Shown: in pieces, positions 15,339-23,348 of the stretch | Layout of the letters: each line of letters opens with the position of its first letter | Position numbering within the stretch: position 1 is the first letter of the stretch | Assembly (NCBI GenBank): GCA_020846875.1 | Contig: JADLDB010000020.1 | Location: 1-46,803, forward strand | Reading direction: 5' to 3' | Length of the DNA: 46,803 nucleotides | DNA from: Myxococcales bacterium | GTDB lineage: Bacteria > Myxococcota > Myxococcia > Myxococcales > Myxococcaceae | The notes under the pieces: generated by a model | Told to the model about the DNA's origin: nothing | Seen by the model: the letters and a program-made list of their open reading frames with translations, nothing else | Databases searched by the model: none | Made by a program: the position numbers and the translations under genes

Positions 15339-18300
15339 ATGTCCAAGTCGACCGTCGATAAGTACGAGCAGATGCTGACCCAGGATCCCGCCTCGACCGT
15401 CTTCGTCGAGCTGGCGCGCGCGTACCTGGAGCGCGGCGAGAACGATCGGGCGATGACCGTCTGCGAGCAGGGCGTCAACCACCACCCCAACTCGGTGGTG
15501 GGCCGCGTGCTGTGGGGCAAGGCGCTCATCAACAAAGGTAAGGCCGCCGAAGCGATGAAGCAGTTCGATCTCGCGGTGAACATCGATCGCGAGAACCCGC
15601 ACGCCTACAACCTGATCAGCGAGGCCCTGCTGCGCAAGGGGCTGTTCCGCTCGGCGCTGCCCATCCTCCGCAAGGCGGCGGCGCTCCAGCCCAACGACGC
15701 GCGCATCGCGCAGTGGCTGGAGCAGACCCGCTCGGCGCTCTCGGGCGGCCCGGCCCCGGTCCTCTACGACTCCACCACCGTGGGCGTGGAGGCCTACGCC
15801 CCCACCGCCACCGGTGCGCCCGCGCCGCCCATCCCCGAGCCGCCCACCGCGGAGATGCCCGCCGCGCGGACCACCGGCGACTCCGACGAGCCCACCTCGC
15901 AGCACCCGCTTCCCCAGGGCCAGGAGGACCGCACCAGGGACAAGCTGGGCCTAGCCCGCGGCACGCCCGCGCACGGCGTGGCACCGTCGCCCAGCGCGCC
16001 CTCGCGCGGGACTCCCGCCCACGGCGTCGCCCCGGCGGCCAGCGCGCCCCGCGGCACTCCGGTGCACGGCGTGACGCCGGCGCGATCGACGCCTGCGCGC
16101 GGTGTGGCCCCCGCCCGGCCGGGCGATCCCGACGTGTTCGCCGCCTTCGCCCAGGGGAAGGTGGATCCTCAGGCCGAGCCCACGGTGGTGATGAGCGCGT
16201 ACGATCCGGCGGCGCACGGCGTGCCGGCCCTCGAGGCGCGGCCCGGTCCTCCGGTGCCCACCGGTGAGCTGCCCCAGGTCGACGGCCGGCCCACCCAGGA
16301 GCTGCCCGCGGCGGACGGCGACGCAGACCTGCCGCTGATCGCCGGTGAGCCCGACACGGAGCTTCCGCCGCCGCCCGATCCCTTCGCCTCCGTCCCCTCG
16401 CGCACCGACTCCACCGACACCTTCCGCGGCCTCACCAGCACCTTCGACGCACTCACCGAAGGCGCCTCGCCCGACATCCCCCACGTCGAGAAACCCCGCT
16501 CGTCTGCGCCGCGCGTCGGCACGCCCGAGCCGTCGGTGATCCCCGCGGCGGACCTCTCCGCGCCGGCGCCTCACCCAGGCGCCGGAGGGGGCGGGCTCCT
16601 CGACGACGTCGTCTCTGCGCAGTCGGACGTCCCCACCGGAGAGACGGGCTTCCCCGGCGCGCCCTCGCCTCTGCCGCAGCCCGCGCCCCGGGCGTCGGCC
16701 CCCCGCGCCGACGGCCGCGCCCCCCTCCTGGAGGACATCCCCGACGATCAGGTCCTCGAGCCCGCGTCTTCGCTCGAGGTGCCGCGGGTGGAGCTCAACA
16801 CCCAGGCCACCGAGGCGATCGCCAAGGAGTACGAGCGCGAGCTGCGGGCCAAGCTGGAGGTGACGAAGCAGAAGAAGACCTTCCTCCAGAAGCACGGCCT
16901 CAAGCTGGCCATCACCGCCATCCTGCTGGTGGTCGCCGGCGGCCTGGGCGGCAGCTTCGTGTACACCTCGAACAAGCACCAGGGCGAGACGCTCCAGACG
17001 TCGCTGGCCAAGGGAATTACGGGCATCAGCGCCGACACGCGCGAGCAGTACGAGGCGGCGGTGAAGTCGCTCGACCAGGCCCTGTCGATGGAGGACGGCA
17101 ACGTCGAAGTGCTGGCGCACAAGGGCTACGCCCAGGCGCTGCTCTACGCCGAGCACACCCACGCCGACGCCGATCGCCAGTCGGCGATGACCATCTTCCA
17201 GTCCTCGCGGGTGCGGGAGCTGCACCCCGAGTTCGCGCTGGTGGTGGACGCGCTCACCGCCCACGAAGCCGAGGCCGCCGCCGCCCGCCAGCAGTTGTTG
17301 GGCTCGGAGCTGGACAAGAGCGTGGTGCACGCCGAGGCCGGCCGCCGGCTGCTCGCCGACAAGAAGTACGACGAGGCGCTCGCCCGGCTGAAGAAGGCCA
17401 TCGACGGCGCGGACACCACCCGGTTGGCCCACGTCCGCGCGCTGGTGGCGCTGGGCGACTACTACCTGGGCTTCGAGGACTGGGACAACGCGCTGGAGAT
17501 GTTCAGCCGCGCCGAGCCCCTGTCCCGCTTCCACCCCGGGCGGGTGGTGGGCCACGCCGAGGCGCGCCTGGAGCTGGGCCGCGAGCTCCCCGAGGCCTTG
17601 AGCGATCTCGACGGGCTGACGAAGAACGCCTCCGTGCCCGAGGCCCTCAAGGGCCGCTACACCCTGATGCTGGGGCGCGCCCAGTCCGCCAACGGCCGGC
17701 ACGAGGACGCGCTCAAGACGCTCACCGCCGGGCAGGCCGAGTACAAGGACCTGGCCTTCGAGTACGCGATGGGCCTGGGGCAGGCGACCCGCGCCGCGGG
17801 GAAGATGGACGTCGCCCAGAAGACCTTCGAGGAGGCGCTCAAGCTGAGGCCGAAGAGCGAGGACGCGAAGGAAGGCCTGGGGCGGGTGCTGCTCGCCCGC
17901 AGCCGCGAGAAGGAGCTGCTCGATCGCTTGAAGCCCGAGCGCGACGCGAGGAAGGTGGCGCTCTTGCGGGGCATCGCCTTCTGGAGGCTGGGCGATCCCC
18001 GGCGGGCCCGCGCCGAGCTCGCGAGCACCCAGGTGTCCGGCAAGTACCCCGCCGAGGCCGTCGTCTACCTGGCGCTCACCGACGCCGCCGAAGAAGCCCA
18101 GGCCGACAAGGCGGTGGAGATGCTGGAGAAGCTGGCCACCAGCACCCGGAAGAACAAGGCCACCGTGCAGGTCGCGCTGGCCCGCGTGTACATGCAGAAG
18201 GGCGCGCTGGACAAGGCCAAGGCCCAGCTGGAGGAAGCCGCGAAGGATCCCGCCGACTACGAAGGCAACGCGCTTTTGGGCGAGCTGCTCCTCAACGCCG

Positions 18301-19244
18301 GCCTTCCCCCCGAGGTGGCGCTCGAGCCGCTGCAGCGCGCCGTCGACCGCAACGGCAGCCACGCCCCCTCCAGGCACCTCCTCACCCGCACCCTGCTCGC
18401 GATGGGCCGCACCGCCGACGCGGTGGCGCAGGTGGAGGCCTGGACCCAGGACAACCCGTCGCTCGAGCAGGCCTGGCGCGACGCGGCGCTCACCTACCTG
18501 GAAGCAGGGAAGGTGAAGGAAGCCGACGCGGCCGCCCAGAAGGTGCCGCAGGGATCCACCGACACCGAGGGCTGGCGGGTGCGGGCGCGGGTCCTCTTCG
18601 CCCGCGGTGACGGCCGGGGCGCGATGGCGGCGCTGGAGAAGGCCAACAAGCTGAACCCGCGCGACGCCGACACCTTCTGCGAGATCGGCAACGCCTTCGT
18701 GCGCCAGGGCAACCCGGACACCGCGGCCAAGGCCTACGAGGCGGCGCTGCGCGAGGATCCCAAGAGCGTCTGCGGCCAGGCGGGCCCGTTCCACGCCAAG
18801 CCCACCACGAAGAACAAGGCCAAGCAGCTCCTCACCCAGTTGGTCGTCAAGTCCTCCAACGCCTGGGAGAAGGGCTTCCTGCAGGCCACCCTGGCGCGGG
18901 TGCACCTCGAGGAGCGCAACCTGAAGGAGGCGGCGGCGATGACCGAGGACGCCCTGCAGTCGGCCCCCGCGTCGCCCTTCGTTTGGTTCGCGAAGGCCGA
19001 GGTGGCAAAGAAGCAGAAGGACGGCGAGAAGTCCTTCGAGGCGTACACGAAGACGGTGGAGCTGGACGCCTCCTGGTCCGCCCCACGGCTGGCGGTGGCC
19101 GACGCGCTGGCCCGCAAGGGAGGCGACCAGCTGCCGAAAGCCATCGCCGAGTACGAGGCGGTGCTGACCATCGATCAGAACGAGGCGGATCAGACGCGGG
19201 TGAGGAAGGCGCTCACCACCTTGAAGAAGCAGCTGGAGAAGTAA
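15339..19244 (+). CDS. Large TPR protein with Pro-rich linker and one transmembrane helix
   Basis: 1301 residues. N-terminal TPR helices (about 5-130) precede a long Pro/Ala/Gly/Asp-rich disordered region (about 140-480) that holds a GTPAHGVAP-type repeat (207-261). A charged helix (490-515) leads to one transmembrane segment (520-542). The remainder (about 555-1300) is almost entirely tandem TPR-like helical repeats. The topology suggests an N-terminal cytoplasmic part, including the linker, and a long periplasmic TPR array, but the reverse is possible. Such proteins act as scaffolds for multi-protein machines. No enzyme motif is present. The ATG at 15339 has no good Shine-Dalgarno sequence. 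The next gene starts 12 bp downstream and may be part of the same unit. Confidence 0.85.
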   Translation: MSKSTVDKYEQMLTQDPASTVFVELARAYLERGENDRAMTVCEQGVNHHPNSVVGRVLWGKALINKGKAAEAMKQFDLAVNIDRENPHAYNLISEALLRKGLFRSALPILRKAAALQPNDARIAQWLEQTRSALSGGPAPVLYDSTTVGVEAYAPTATGAPAPPIPEPPTAEMPAARTTGDSDEPTSQHPLPQGQEDRTRDKLGLARGTPAHGVAPSPSAPSRGTPAHGVAPAASAPRGTPVHGVTPARSTPARGVAPARPGDPDVFAAFAQGKVDPQAEPTVVMSAYDPAAHGVPALEARPGPPVPTGELPQVDGRPTQELPAADGDADLPLIAGEPDTELPPPPDPFASVPSRTDSTDTFRGLTSTFDALTEGASPDIPHVEKPRSSAPRVGTPEPSVIPAADLSAPAPHPGAGGGGLLDDVVSAQSDVPTGETGFPGAPSPLPQPAPRASAPRADGRAPLLEDIPDDQVLEPASSLEVPRVELNTQATEAIAKEYERELRAKLEVTKQKKTFLQKHGLKLAITAILLVVAGGLGGSFVYTSNKHQGETLQTSLAKGITGISADTREQYEAAVKSLDQALSMEDGNVEVLAHKGYAQALLYAEHTHADADRQSAMTIFQSSRVRELHPEFALVVDALTAHEAEAAAARQQLLGSELDKSVVHAEAGRRLLADKKYDEALARLKKAIDGADTTRLAHVRALVALGDYYLGFEDWDNALEMFSRAEPLSRFHPGRVVGHAEARLELGRELPEALSDLDGLTKNASVPEALKGRYTLMLGRAQSANGRHEDALKTLTAGQAEYKDLAFEYAMGLGQATRAAGKMDVAQKTFEEALKLRPKSEDAKEGLGRVLLARSREKELLDRLKPERDARKVALLRGIAFWRLGDPRRARAELASTQVSGKYPAEAVVYLALTDAAEEAQADKAVEMLEKLATSTRKNKATVQVALARVYMQKGALDKAKAQLEEAAKDPADYEGNALLGELLLNAGLPPEVALEPLQRAVDRNGSHAPSRHLLTRTLLAMGRTADAVAQVEAWTQDNPSLEQAWRDAALTYLEAGKVKEADAAAQKVPQGSTDTEGWRVRARVLFARGDGRGAMAALEKANKLNPRDADTFCEIGNAFVRQGNPDTAAKAYEAALREDPKSVCGQAGPFHAKPTTKNKAKQLLTQLVVKSSNAWEKGFLQATLARVHLEERNLKEAAAMTEDALQSAPASPFVWFAKAEVAKKQKDGEKSFEAYTKTVELDASWSAPRLAVADALARKGGDQLPKAIAEYEAVLTIDQNEADQTRVRKALTTLKKQLEK
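15957..16121 (+). repeat. In-frame protein repeat RGTPAHGVAP
   Basis: Within the TPR protein, residues 207-261 comprise units of 15-16 residues: RGTPAHGVAP, RGTPAHGVAP, RGTPVHGVTP and a shorter ARGVAP, each followed by a Ser/Ala/Pro spacer. The DNA repeats are diverged, so expansion is not recent. Confidence 0.7.
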
Positions 19245-19256
19245 GGCCGGGGCCCG

Positions 19257-19604
19257 ATGGCGAAGGTGCCCGTCTTTCGGATCAGCCTCACCAACGCCAC
19301 GCTGCTCTCGGGCGTGTACCTGGTGGGCGGCGCGGCGGTGGAGCTCGCCCGGCGCCTGTGGAACCCGCGCTGGGCCGAGCGCCTGTCCTTGTCGCTGGAG
19401 GCCTTCCCGGCCCGGGTGCTGGAGTTCCTCGGCCTCTTCGAGCCGCTGCGGCGCGCCTGGCTGGAAGGGCACCTCTCGGAGCTCCAGGTGCGGCTCGTCT
19501 ACGGCCTCACCACGGTGGCGCTCATCTACTCCCTGGGGGTGGCGGTGGGCGGGCTGATGTGGGGCGTGGCCCGGCTGGCGGGGAAGACGGATCTCGAGGC
19601 CTGA
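19257..19604 (+). CDS. Small membrane protein of unknown function
   Basis: 115 residues with two hydrophobic segments, near 13-31 and 82-105, separated by an amphipathic Arg/Leu-rich stretch. I do not recognise the family. It begins 12 bp after the large TPR protein gene on the same strand and is probably co-transcribed, so it may be a membrane partner of that scaffold. The ATG at 19257 is the only reasonable start. It converges with recQ. Confidence 0.65.
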   Translation: MAKVPVFRISLTNATLLSGVYLVGGAAVELARRLWNPRWAERLSLSLEAFPARVLEFLGLFEPLRRAWLEGHLSELQVRLVYGLTTVALIYSLGVAVGGLMWGVARLAGKTDLEA

Positions 19605-19616
19605 CGTCCTGTGCGC

Positions 19617-19633
19617 GCGGTGGCGATCACCGC
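19617..19633. terminator. Short hairpin between convergent genes
   Basis: GCGGTG (19617-19622) pairs with CACCGC (19628-19633) with a 5-nt loop. The right arm contains part of the recQ stop codon. No U-tract; weak candidate. Confidence 0.3.
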
Positions 19634-21663
19634 CTGCGCTTCTTGCCCACGGCGGCCACCTGCTGGGGCGCGTCCCCCGACGCCCGGGCCATCAGGCACA
19701 CCTTCGTCACCAGGGGGCCGAAGCGCTCCCAGCGCGACTCGCCGGTGCCCTTCACGCGGAGGAACTCGGCCCGGGTGGTGGGGAGCGCCGCGGCCAGCGC
19801 GTAGAGGGTGGCGTCGTTGAAGATGATGAAGGGCGGCACGCCGAGATCCTGCGCCAGCTCGCGCCGCCAGCGCTTGAGCTCCTCCGCCGCGAGGTTCGAG
19901 TAGCGCTCCGGCAGGGCGCGCGCGCCGGCGGCGCCGTGGGCGGTGGCGCTTCTCGCCGCAGCCACCTTGAGGCGGGGCCCGGCGCACACGTCGCAGCTGC
20001 CGCAGGCCTGGCTGAAGGGGACAGACTCGCCGAAGTACCGCAGGAGGAAGGCCCGCCGGCAGCGCTTCGCGTAGGCGTAGTCCGTCATCCGCTTGAGCAG
20101 CAGCAGTTGGTTGCGCTCCTGCTCGCGGAGGCGAGACAGATCGACGCCCAGCGCCGTCCACGGCTCCTGGCGCAACACGGCGATGGTGCGGCCGGCGAAG
20201 GGGCGCTGCACGGTGACGGCGCCGGCGCGCTCGAGCAGCGTCAACGCGTGGCGCGTGGAGTCCACGTCGAGGCCGGCGCGGCGGGCGAGGATCGACAGCT
20301 CGCTCTGCGCCTTCGCGCCCAGGGGGAAGGCAGCGGTGAGGGAGGCCAGCAACGCCTTCGCGTCGGCGCTGCGCGGGTGGTGCCTGGCCGCCCCCTCCAG
20401 CAGGGTGATCCCGTAGCGCCCTTCCCCACGGGACGAGCGTGACAACAGTCCTTCGCGCTCCAGGTGCTTCAGCACCGCGGAGAGCTCGAACTCCGACGCG
20501 CCCACCTGGTGGGCCAGGTGGGTGACGCCGCGATCGAAGGTGGGGGAGTGGCGCAGGGCCCCCCAGACGTCGGCGAAGAGCGTCTCGGGCGGGTGGTTGG
20601 ACTGGATCAGCCGCTCCTGGGTGAAGACGTCGGCGTGGTTGAAGAGCAGCACCGCGCGGGCGGGCTGGCCGTCGCGGCCGGCGCGGCCGATCTCCTGGTA
20701 GTAGGCCTCCACCGCGCGGGGGATGCCGGCGTGCGCCACGAAGCGGATGTCGGGCTTGTCGATGCCCATGCCGAAGGCGTTGGTGGCCACGGCCACGGCG
20801 CCGGGCGCCGTCATGAAGTCGTCCTGGGCCTTCTTGCGCGAGTCGTCGTCGAGGCCCGCGTGGTACAGCAGCGCGTGCACGCCTGCGTCGACGAGGTGCT
20901 CGTGGATCGCCTCGGCCTGCTTGCGGGTGGAGCAGTAGATCACCCCGCTGCCCGTCTCGCACAGCCGCTCGCACGCGGCGCGCTTCTCCGCGTCGCCCGA
21001 CACCGGGAGCACCTCGAGGAAGAGGTTGGGGCGATCGAAGCCGGCCACGAAGACCTTCGGCTCCTTCATCAGCAGCACCCGGGTGATGTCGGCCTGCACC
21101 TCGGGGGTGGCGGTGGCGGTGAGCGCCACGGTGCGCGGAGGCCGCAGCCGCTTGCGCACCTGGCCCAGCAGCGCGTAGTCGGGCCGGAAGTCGTGGCCCC
21201 ACTGGGAAATACAGTGCGCCTCATCGATGGCGTAGAGCGCCACCCCGGCGTCGGTGAGGGCGCTGACAAAGGCCTCGGACTTGAAGCGCTCGGGGGCCAC
21301 GTAGACCAGCTTGTACTCGCCGGCCCGCAGGCGCCGCTGGCGGTCGGCCCGCTCCGAGTCGGTCAGCGTGGAGTTGATGAAGGTGGCGCGGATCCCCCGC
21401 TCGGTGAGCGCGTCCACCTGGTCCTGCATCAGGGCGATCAGCGGTGAGACGACCACCGTCACGCCGTCGAGCAGCAGCGCGGGCAGTTGGTAGCACAGCG
21501 ACTTGCCCGCGCCGGTGGGCATCACCACCACGGTGTTGCGGCCCGAGAGGACCGAGGCGATCACCTCCCGCTGGCCGGGGCGGAAGGCCTTGAGCCCGAA
21601 GTGCCGCTCGAGGCCCTGGGTCAGCTCGTCTTCGAGGGGCAGCTCGGCGGTCACCGCGGGCAT
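19627..21663 (-). CDS. recQ: ATP-dependent DNA helicase, RecQ family
   Basis: 678 residues. The helicase core has Walker A PTGAGKS (49-55), DEAH (147-150), TATATP (182-187) and motif VI QEIGRAGRDG (323-332). The zinc cluster is Cys535, 554, 557 and 560 (CGSCDVC), and an HRDC domain occupies about 595-670. RecQ unwinds DNA 3' to 5' in recombination and repair. Unusually, roughly 200 residues separate motif VI from the zinc cluster, where E. coli RecQ has a short connector; the insert (about 345-510) looks like winged-helix material. The start at 21663 is preferred over ATG 21672 because an AAAGGA Shine-Dalgarno sequence lies 8 nt before it. radC is just upstream on the same strand. Confidence 0.9.
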   Translation of the reverse strand: MPAVTAELPLEDELTQGLERHFGLKAFRPGQREVIASVLSGRNTVVVMPTGAGKSLCYQLPALLLDGVTVVVSPLIALMQDQVDALTERGIRATFINSTLTDSERADRQRRLRAGEYKLVYVAPERFKSEAFVSALTDAGVALYAIDEAHCISQWGHDFRPDYALLGQVRKRLRPPRTVALTATATPEVQADITRVLLMKEPKVFVAGFDRPNLFLEVLPVSGDAEKRAACERLCETGSGVIYCSTRKQAEAIHEHLVDAGVHALLYHAGLDDDSRKKAQDDFMTAPGAVAVATNAFGMGIDKPDIRFVAHAGIPRAVEAYYQEIGRAGRDGQPARAVLLFNHADVFTQERLIQSNHPPETLFADVWGALRHSPTFDRGVTHLAHQVGASEFELSAVLKHLEREGLLSRSSRGEGRYGITLLEGAARHHPRSADAKALLASLTAAFPLGAKAQSELSILARRAGLDVDSTRHALTLLERAGAVTVQRPFAGRTIAVLRQEPWTALGVDLSRLREQERNQLLLLKRMTDYAYAKRCRRAFLLRYFGESVPFSQACGSCDVCAGPRLKVAAARSATAHGAAGARALPERYSNLAAEELKRWRRELAQDLGVPPFIIFNDATLYALAAALPTTRAEFLRVKGTGESRWERFGPLVTKVCLMARASGDAPQQVAAVGKKRRR

Positions 21664-21687
21664 ACCGATCATCCTTTCGGCCCTTCG

Positions 21688-22416
21688 TCAACGGTTGTTG
21701 GGCTCGTCGAGGCGCGTCAGGAAGGTGGAGGTGTCCTCCCGGAGCAACCCCCGGGCGAGCATCGACACGTAGCTGCGCTCGCCCAGCACCAGGTGATCGA
21801 GCACCCGAATGCACAACAGCTTCGCGCCGTCGCGCAGTTGGCGGGTGAGCGCCACGTCGTTCACCGACGGCTCCGGATCTCCGCTGGGGTGGTTGTGGAT
21901 GAGGACGATCCCGGTGGCCCGGCAGGCGATCGCCGGGGCCAGGGCCTCGCGGGGATCGACGTTGCATTGATCCACGCTGCCCTCGGCCACCCGAACGCTG
22001 CGCAGCAGCACGTTGCGGCTGTTGAGGCAGAGCACGTGGAACTCCTCGCGGCGCAGGCCGCAGAGGCGGGCGCGAGCCCACTCGTAGATGGCCTGGGGCG
22101 TCTGGAGGCGGGGGCGCTCTTCGGCGGCGTGTGGCAGCCGGCGCGCCAGCTCGCCCGCGGCCAGCAGGCGGGCGGCGGTGTGGCGGTCGAGGCCGTGGTG
22201 CTCGACGAGCGCCTCTGGGTGAGAGGACACGATCGCGCGCAGCCCGTGCTGCAAGAGCGCCGCGAGGGCCGGCGGATCTGTCAGGCCGATCAGCACGCTC
22301 ACCAGCTCGGCGTCGGTGAGGGCCTGGGGTCCCAGCCGCATCAACCGCCGCCGCGCGTCATCCACGATGCCCTTCGGGCGCTGGTGCACGCCCGACACGC
22401 TGTCCAGCCAATCCAT
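21688..22416 (-). CDS. radC: RadC family (JAB/MPN domain) protein
   Basis: 242 residues, the normal size. An N-terminal helix-hairpin-helix-like region (about 15-90) is followed by the MPN/JAMM domain with HNHPSGDP and a downstream Asp, the metal-binding signature. RadC is historically linked to DNA repair, though its biochemical role is unsettled; the JAMM fold suggests a metal-dependent hydrolase. ATG 22416 is preceded by GAAAGGG at a suitable distance. The stop lies 24 bp before recQ, so a radC-recQ operon is likely. The upstream 180 bp to the nucleotidyltransferase gene holds no gene I can support. Confidence 0.92.
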   Translation of the reverse strand: MDWLDSVSGVHQRPKGIVDDARRRLMRLGPQALTDAELVSVLIGLTDPPALAALLQHGLRAIVSSHPEALVEHHGLDRHTAARLLAAGELARRLPHAAEERPRLQTPQAIYEWARARLCGLRREEFHVLCLNSRNVLLRSVRVAEGSVDQCNVDPREALAPAIACRATGIVLIHNHPSGDPEPSVNDVALTRQLRDGAKLLCIRVLDHLVLGERSYVSMLARGLLREDTSTFLTRLDEPNNR

Positions 22417-22596
22417 CGCCGCCGCCCTTTCGTCCGTACCGCGTCCGACCCGGCAGCCGTTCAACGAGCGTGCCGGGCCGAAAGCCCAGCGCGGGCGGTG
22501 CTCCTGCGCTGCCCCCGGCGTCCCGGCTGTGGGGCAGGCGTGCGTCGCGGCGGACGAGCGCGCGTGCTCCACCTTCCTCTCGGCTGGTGAGAATGC

Positions 22597-23097
22597 TCAG
22601 CGCTGCGTCTCGCGAGCCAATCGTTCGCGGATCGCCCGAAGCTCGGCTTCGACCAGCTTGTCCTTGGGGCGGCCGACGAAGGCCTTCACGGAGATGAGGT
22701 CGTCGAGCGCGATGACGCGACAGTCTCGGTCGAAGACCTCGAGGTGCTTCGCCGAGGCAGCCACCGCCGCGAAGTCTCCCACGGGTGGAACCGCACTGAG
22801 TATGTCGACGATGCCCAGTGAGGTCTGCAGGTACAAGTTCTTGAAGGCGGCGAGCTCCTCATCGGTGCGTGTCACGAGCGGCTTGCCGAAGGCCTGGTAG
22901 AAGCGCGGTTCGAGCGGGCGCAGCACACCCATCAGGCGTGCGACGTTGGGCTGCGTGAGCGGCGCGGCGATGTCCAGGTCCTTGGTGAGCTGCTGGGATC
23001 CCCAGGCGATCGCGGCGATGCCCCCGACGACGACCAGCTCCACGTCTGCCTCGAGGAGGCGCCGGAGCAGCTCAGCGCTGTTCTGGGAGGGCGGCAC
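22597..23097 (-). CDS. Nucleotidyltransferase-fold protein (possible toxin)
   Basis: 166 residues. The motif VVGGIAAIAWGS...TKDLD carries the GG pair (25-26) and Asp40/Asp42 of the Pol-beta nucleotidyltransferase superfamily, and Asp98 in VDIL is a good third carboxylate. The protein resembles the AbiEii/DUF6036-like nucleotidyltransferases that often occur in toxin-antitoxin or abortive infection pairs. The target is unknown. The start is GTG 23097, overlapping the upstream small gene by 26 bp, so translation is coupled. Base composition is slightly less GC-extreme than in neighbours, which might indicate transfer, but this was not measured. Confidence 0.75.
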   Translation of the reverse strand: MPPSQNSAELLRRLLEADVELVVVGGIAAIAWGSQQLTKDLDIAAPLTQPNVARLMGVLRPLEPRFYQAFGKPLVTRTDEELAAFKNLYLQTSLGIVDILSAVPPVGDFAAVAASAKHLEVFDRDCRVIALDDLISVKAFVGRPKDKLVEAELRAIRERLARETQR

Positions 23098-23302
23098 CGT
23101 GCAGGGTCTCGAAGGTCCTCATCATCTGCTCGTGCTGGAGCAGACGTTCGGTGGGGGTGAGGGTGAGGTTGAACTCGAGCTGGCCCATGTCGATCCCCAT
23201 CTCGAGGGCCGCGTCCCATGCGGGGCCGGCGCTCGGAAAGTTCGCTCTCCACACTTGCCGAAGGTCCAGCGCCGTGCAGTCTTCGGGCTTTGTCGCGTCC
23301 AC
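23072..23302 (-). CDS. Small protein preceding the nucleotidyltransferase (possible antitoxin)
   Basis: 76 residues from GTG 23302. The C-terminal half (LTPTERLLQHEQMMRTFETL) is helical and resembles the short ERL-type helical proteins found next to nucleotidyltransferases. No DNA-binding domain is obvious. The gene overlaps the nucleotidyltransferase gene by 26 bp. TATGGT 6 nt before the GTG fits the leaderless pattern and supports this start; a later ATG would delete half of the protein. An antitoxin role is inferred only from the arrangement. Confidence 0.6.
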   Translation of the reverse strand: MDATKPEDCTALDLRQVWRANFPSAGPAWDAALEMGIDMGQLEFNLTLTPTERLLQHEQMMRTFETLHGAALPEQR

Positions 23303-23308
23303 CCGTGA

Positions 23309-23314
23309 ACCATA
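23309..23314 (-). promoter_or_regulatory. -10-like hexamer TATGGT
   Basis: On the minus strand TATGGT ends 6 nt before GTG 23302, with no Shine-Dalgarno sequence. Confidence 0.35.
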
Positions 23315-23348
23315 CCAGCCTGCGGCGCAGGTCAGAAGGCGTGGCGAC

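Noticed and set aside
22417-22596. Gap between radC and the nucleotidyltransferase gene as a possible RNA gene
   Set aside because: No clear hairpin with a T-run, no tRNA-like fold and no convincing short reading frame.
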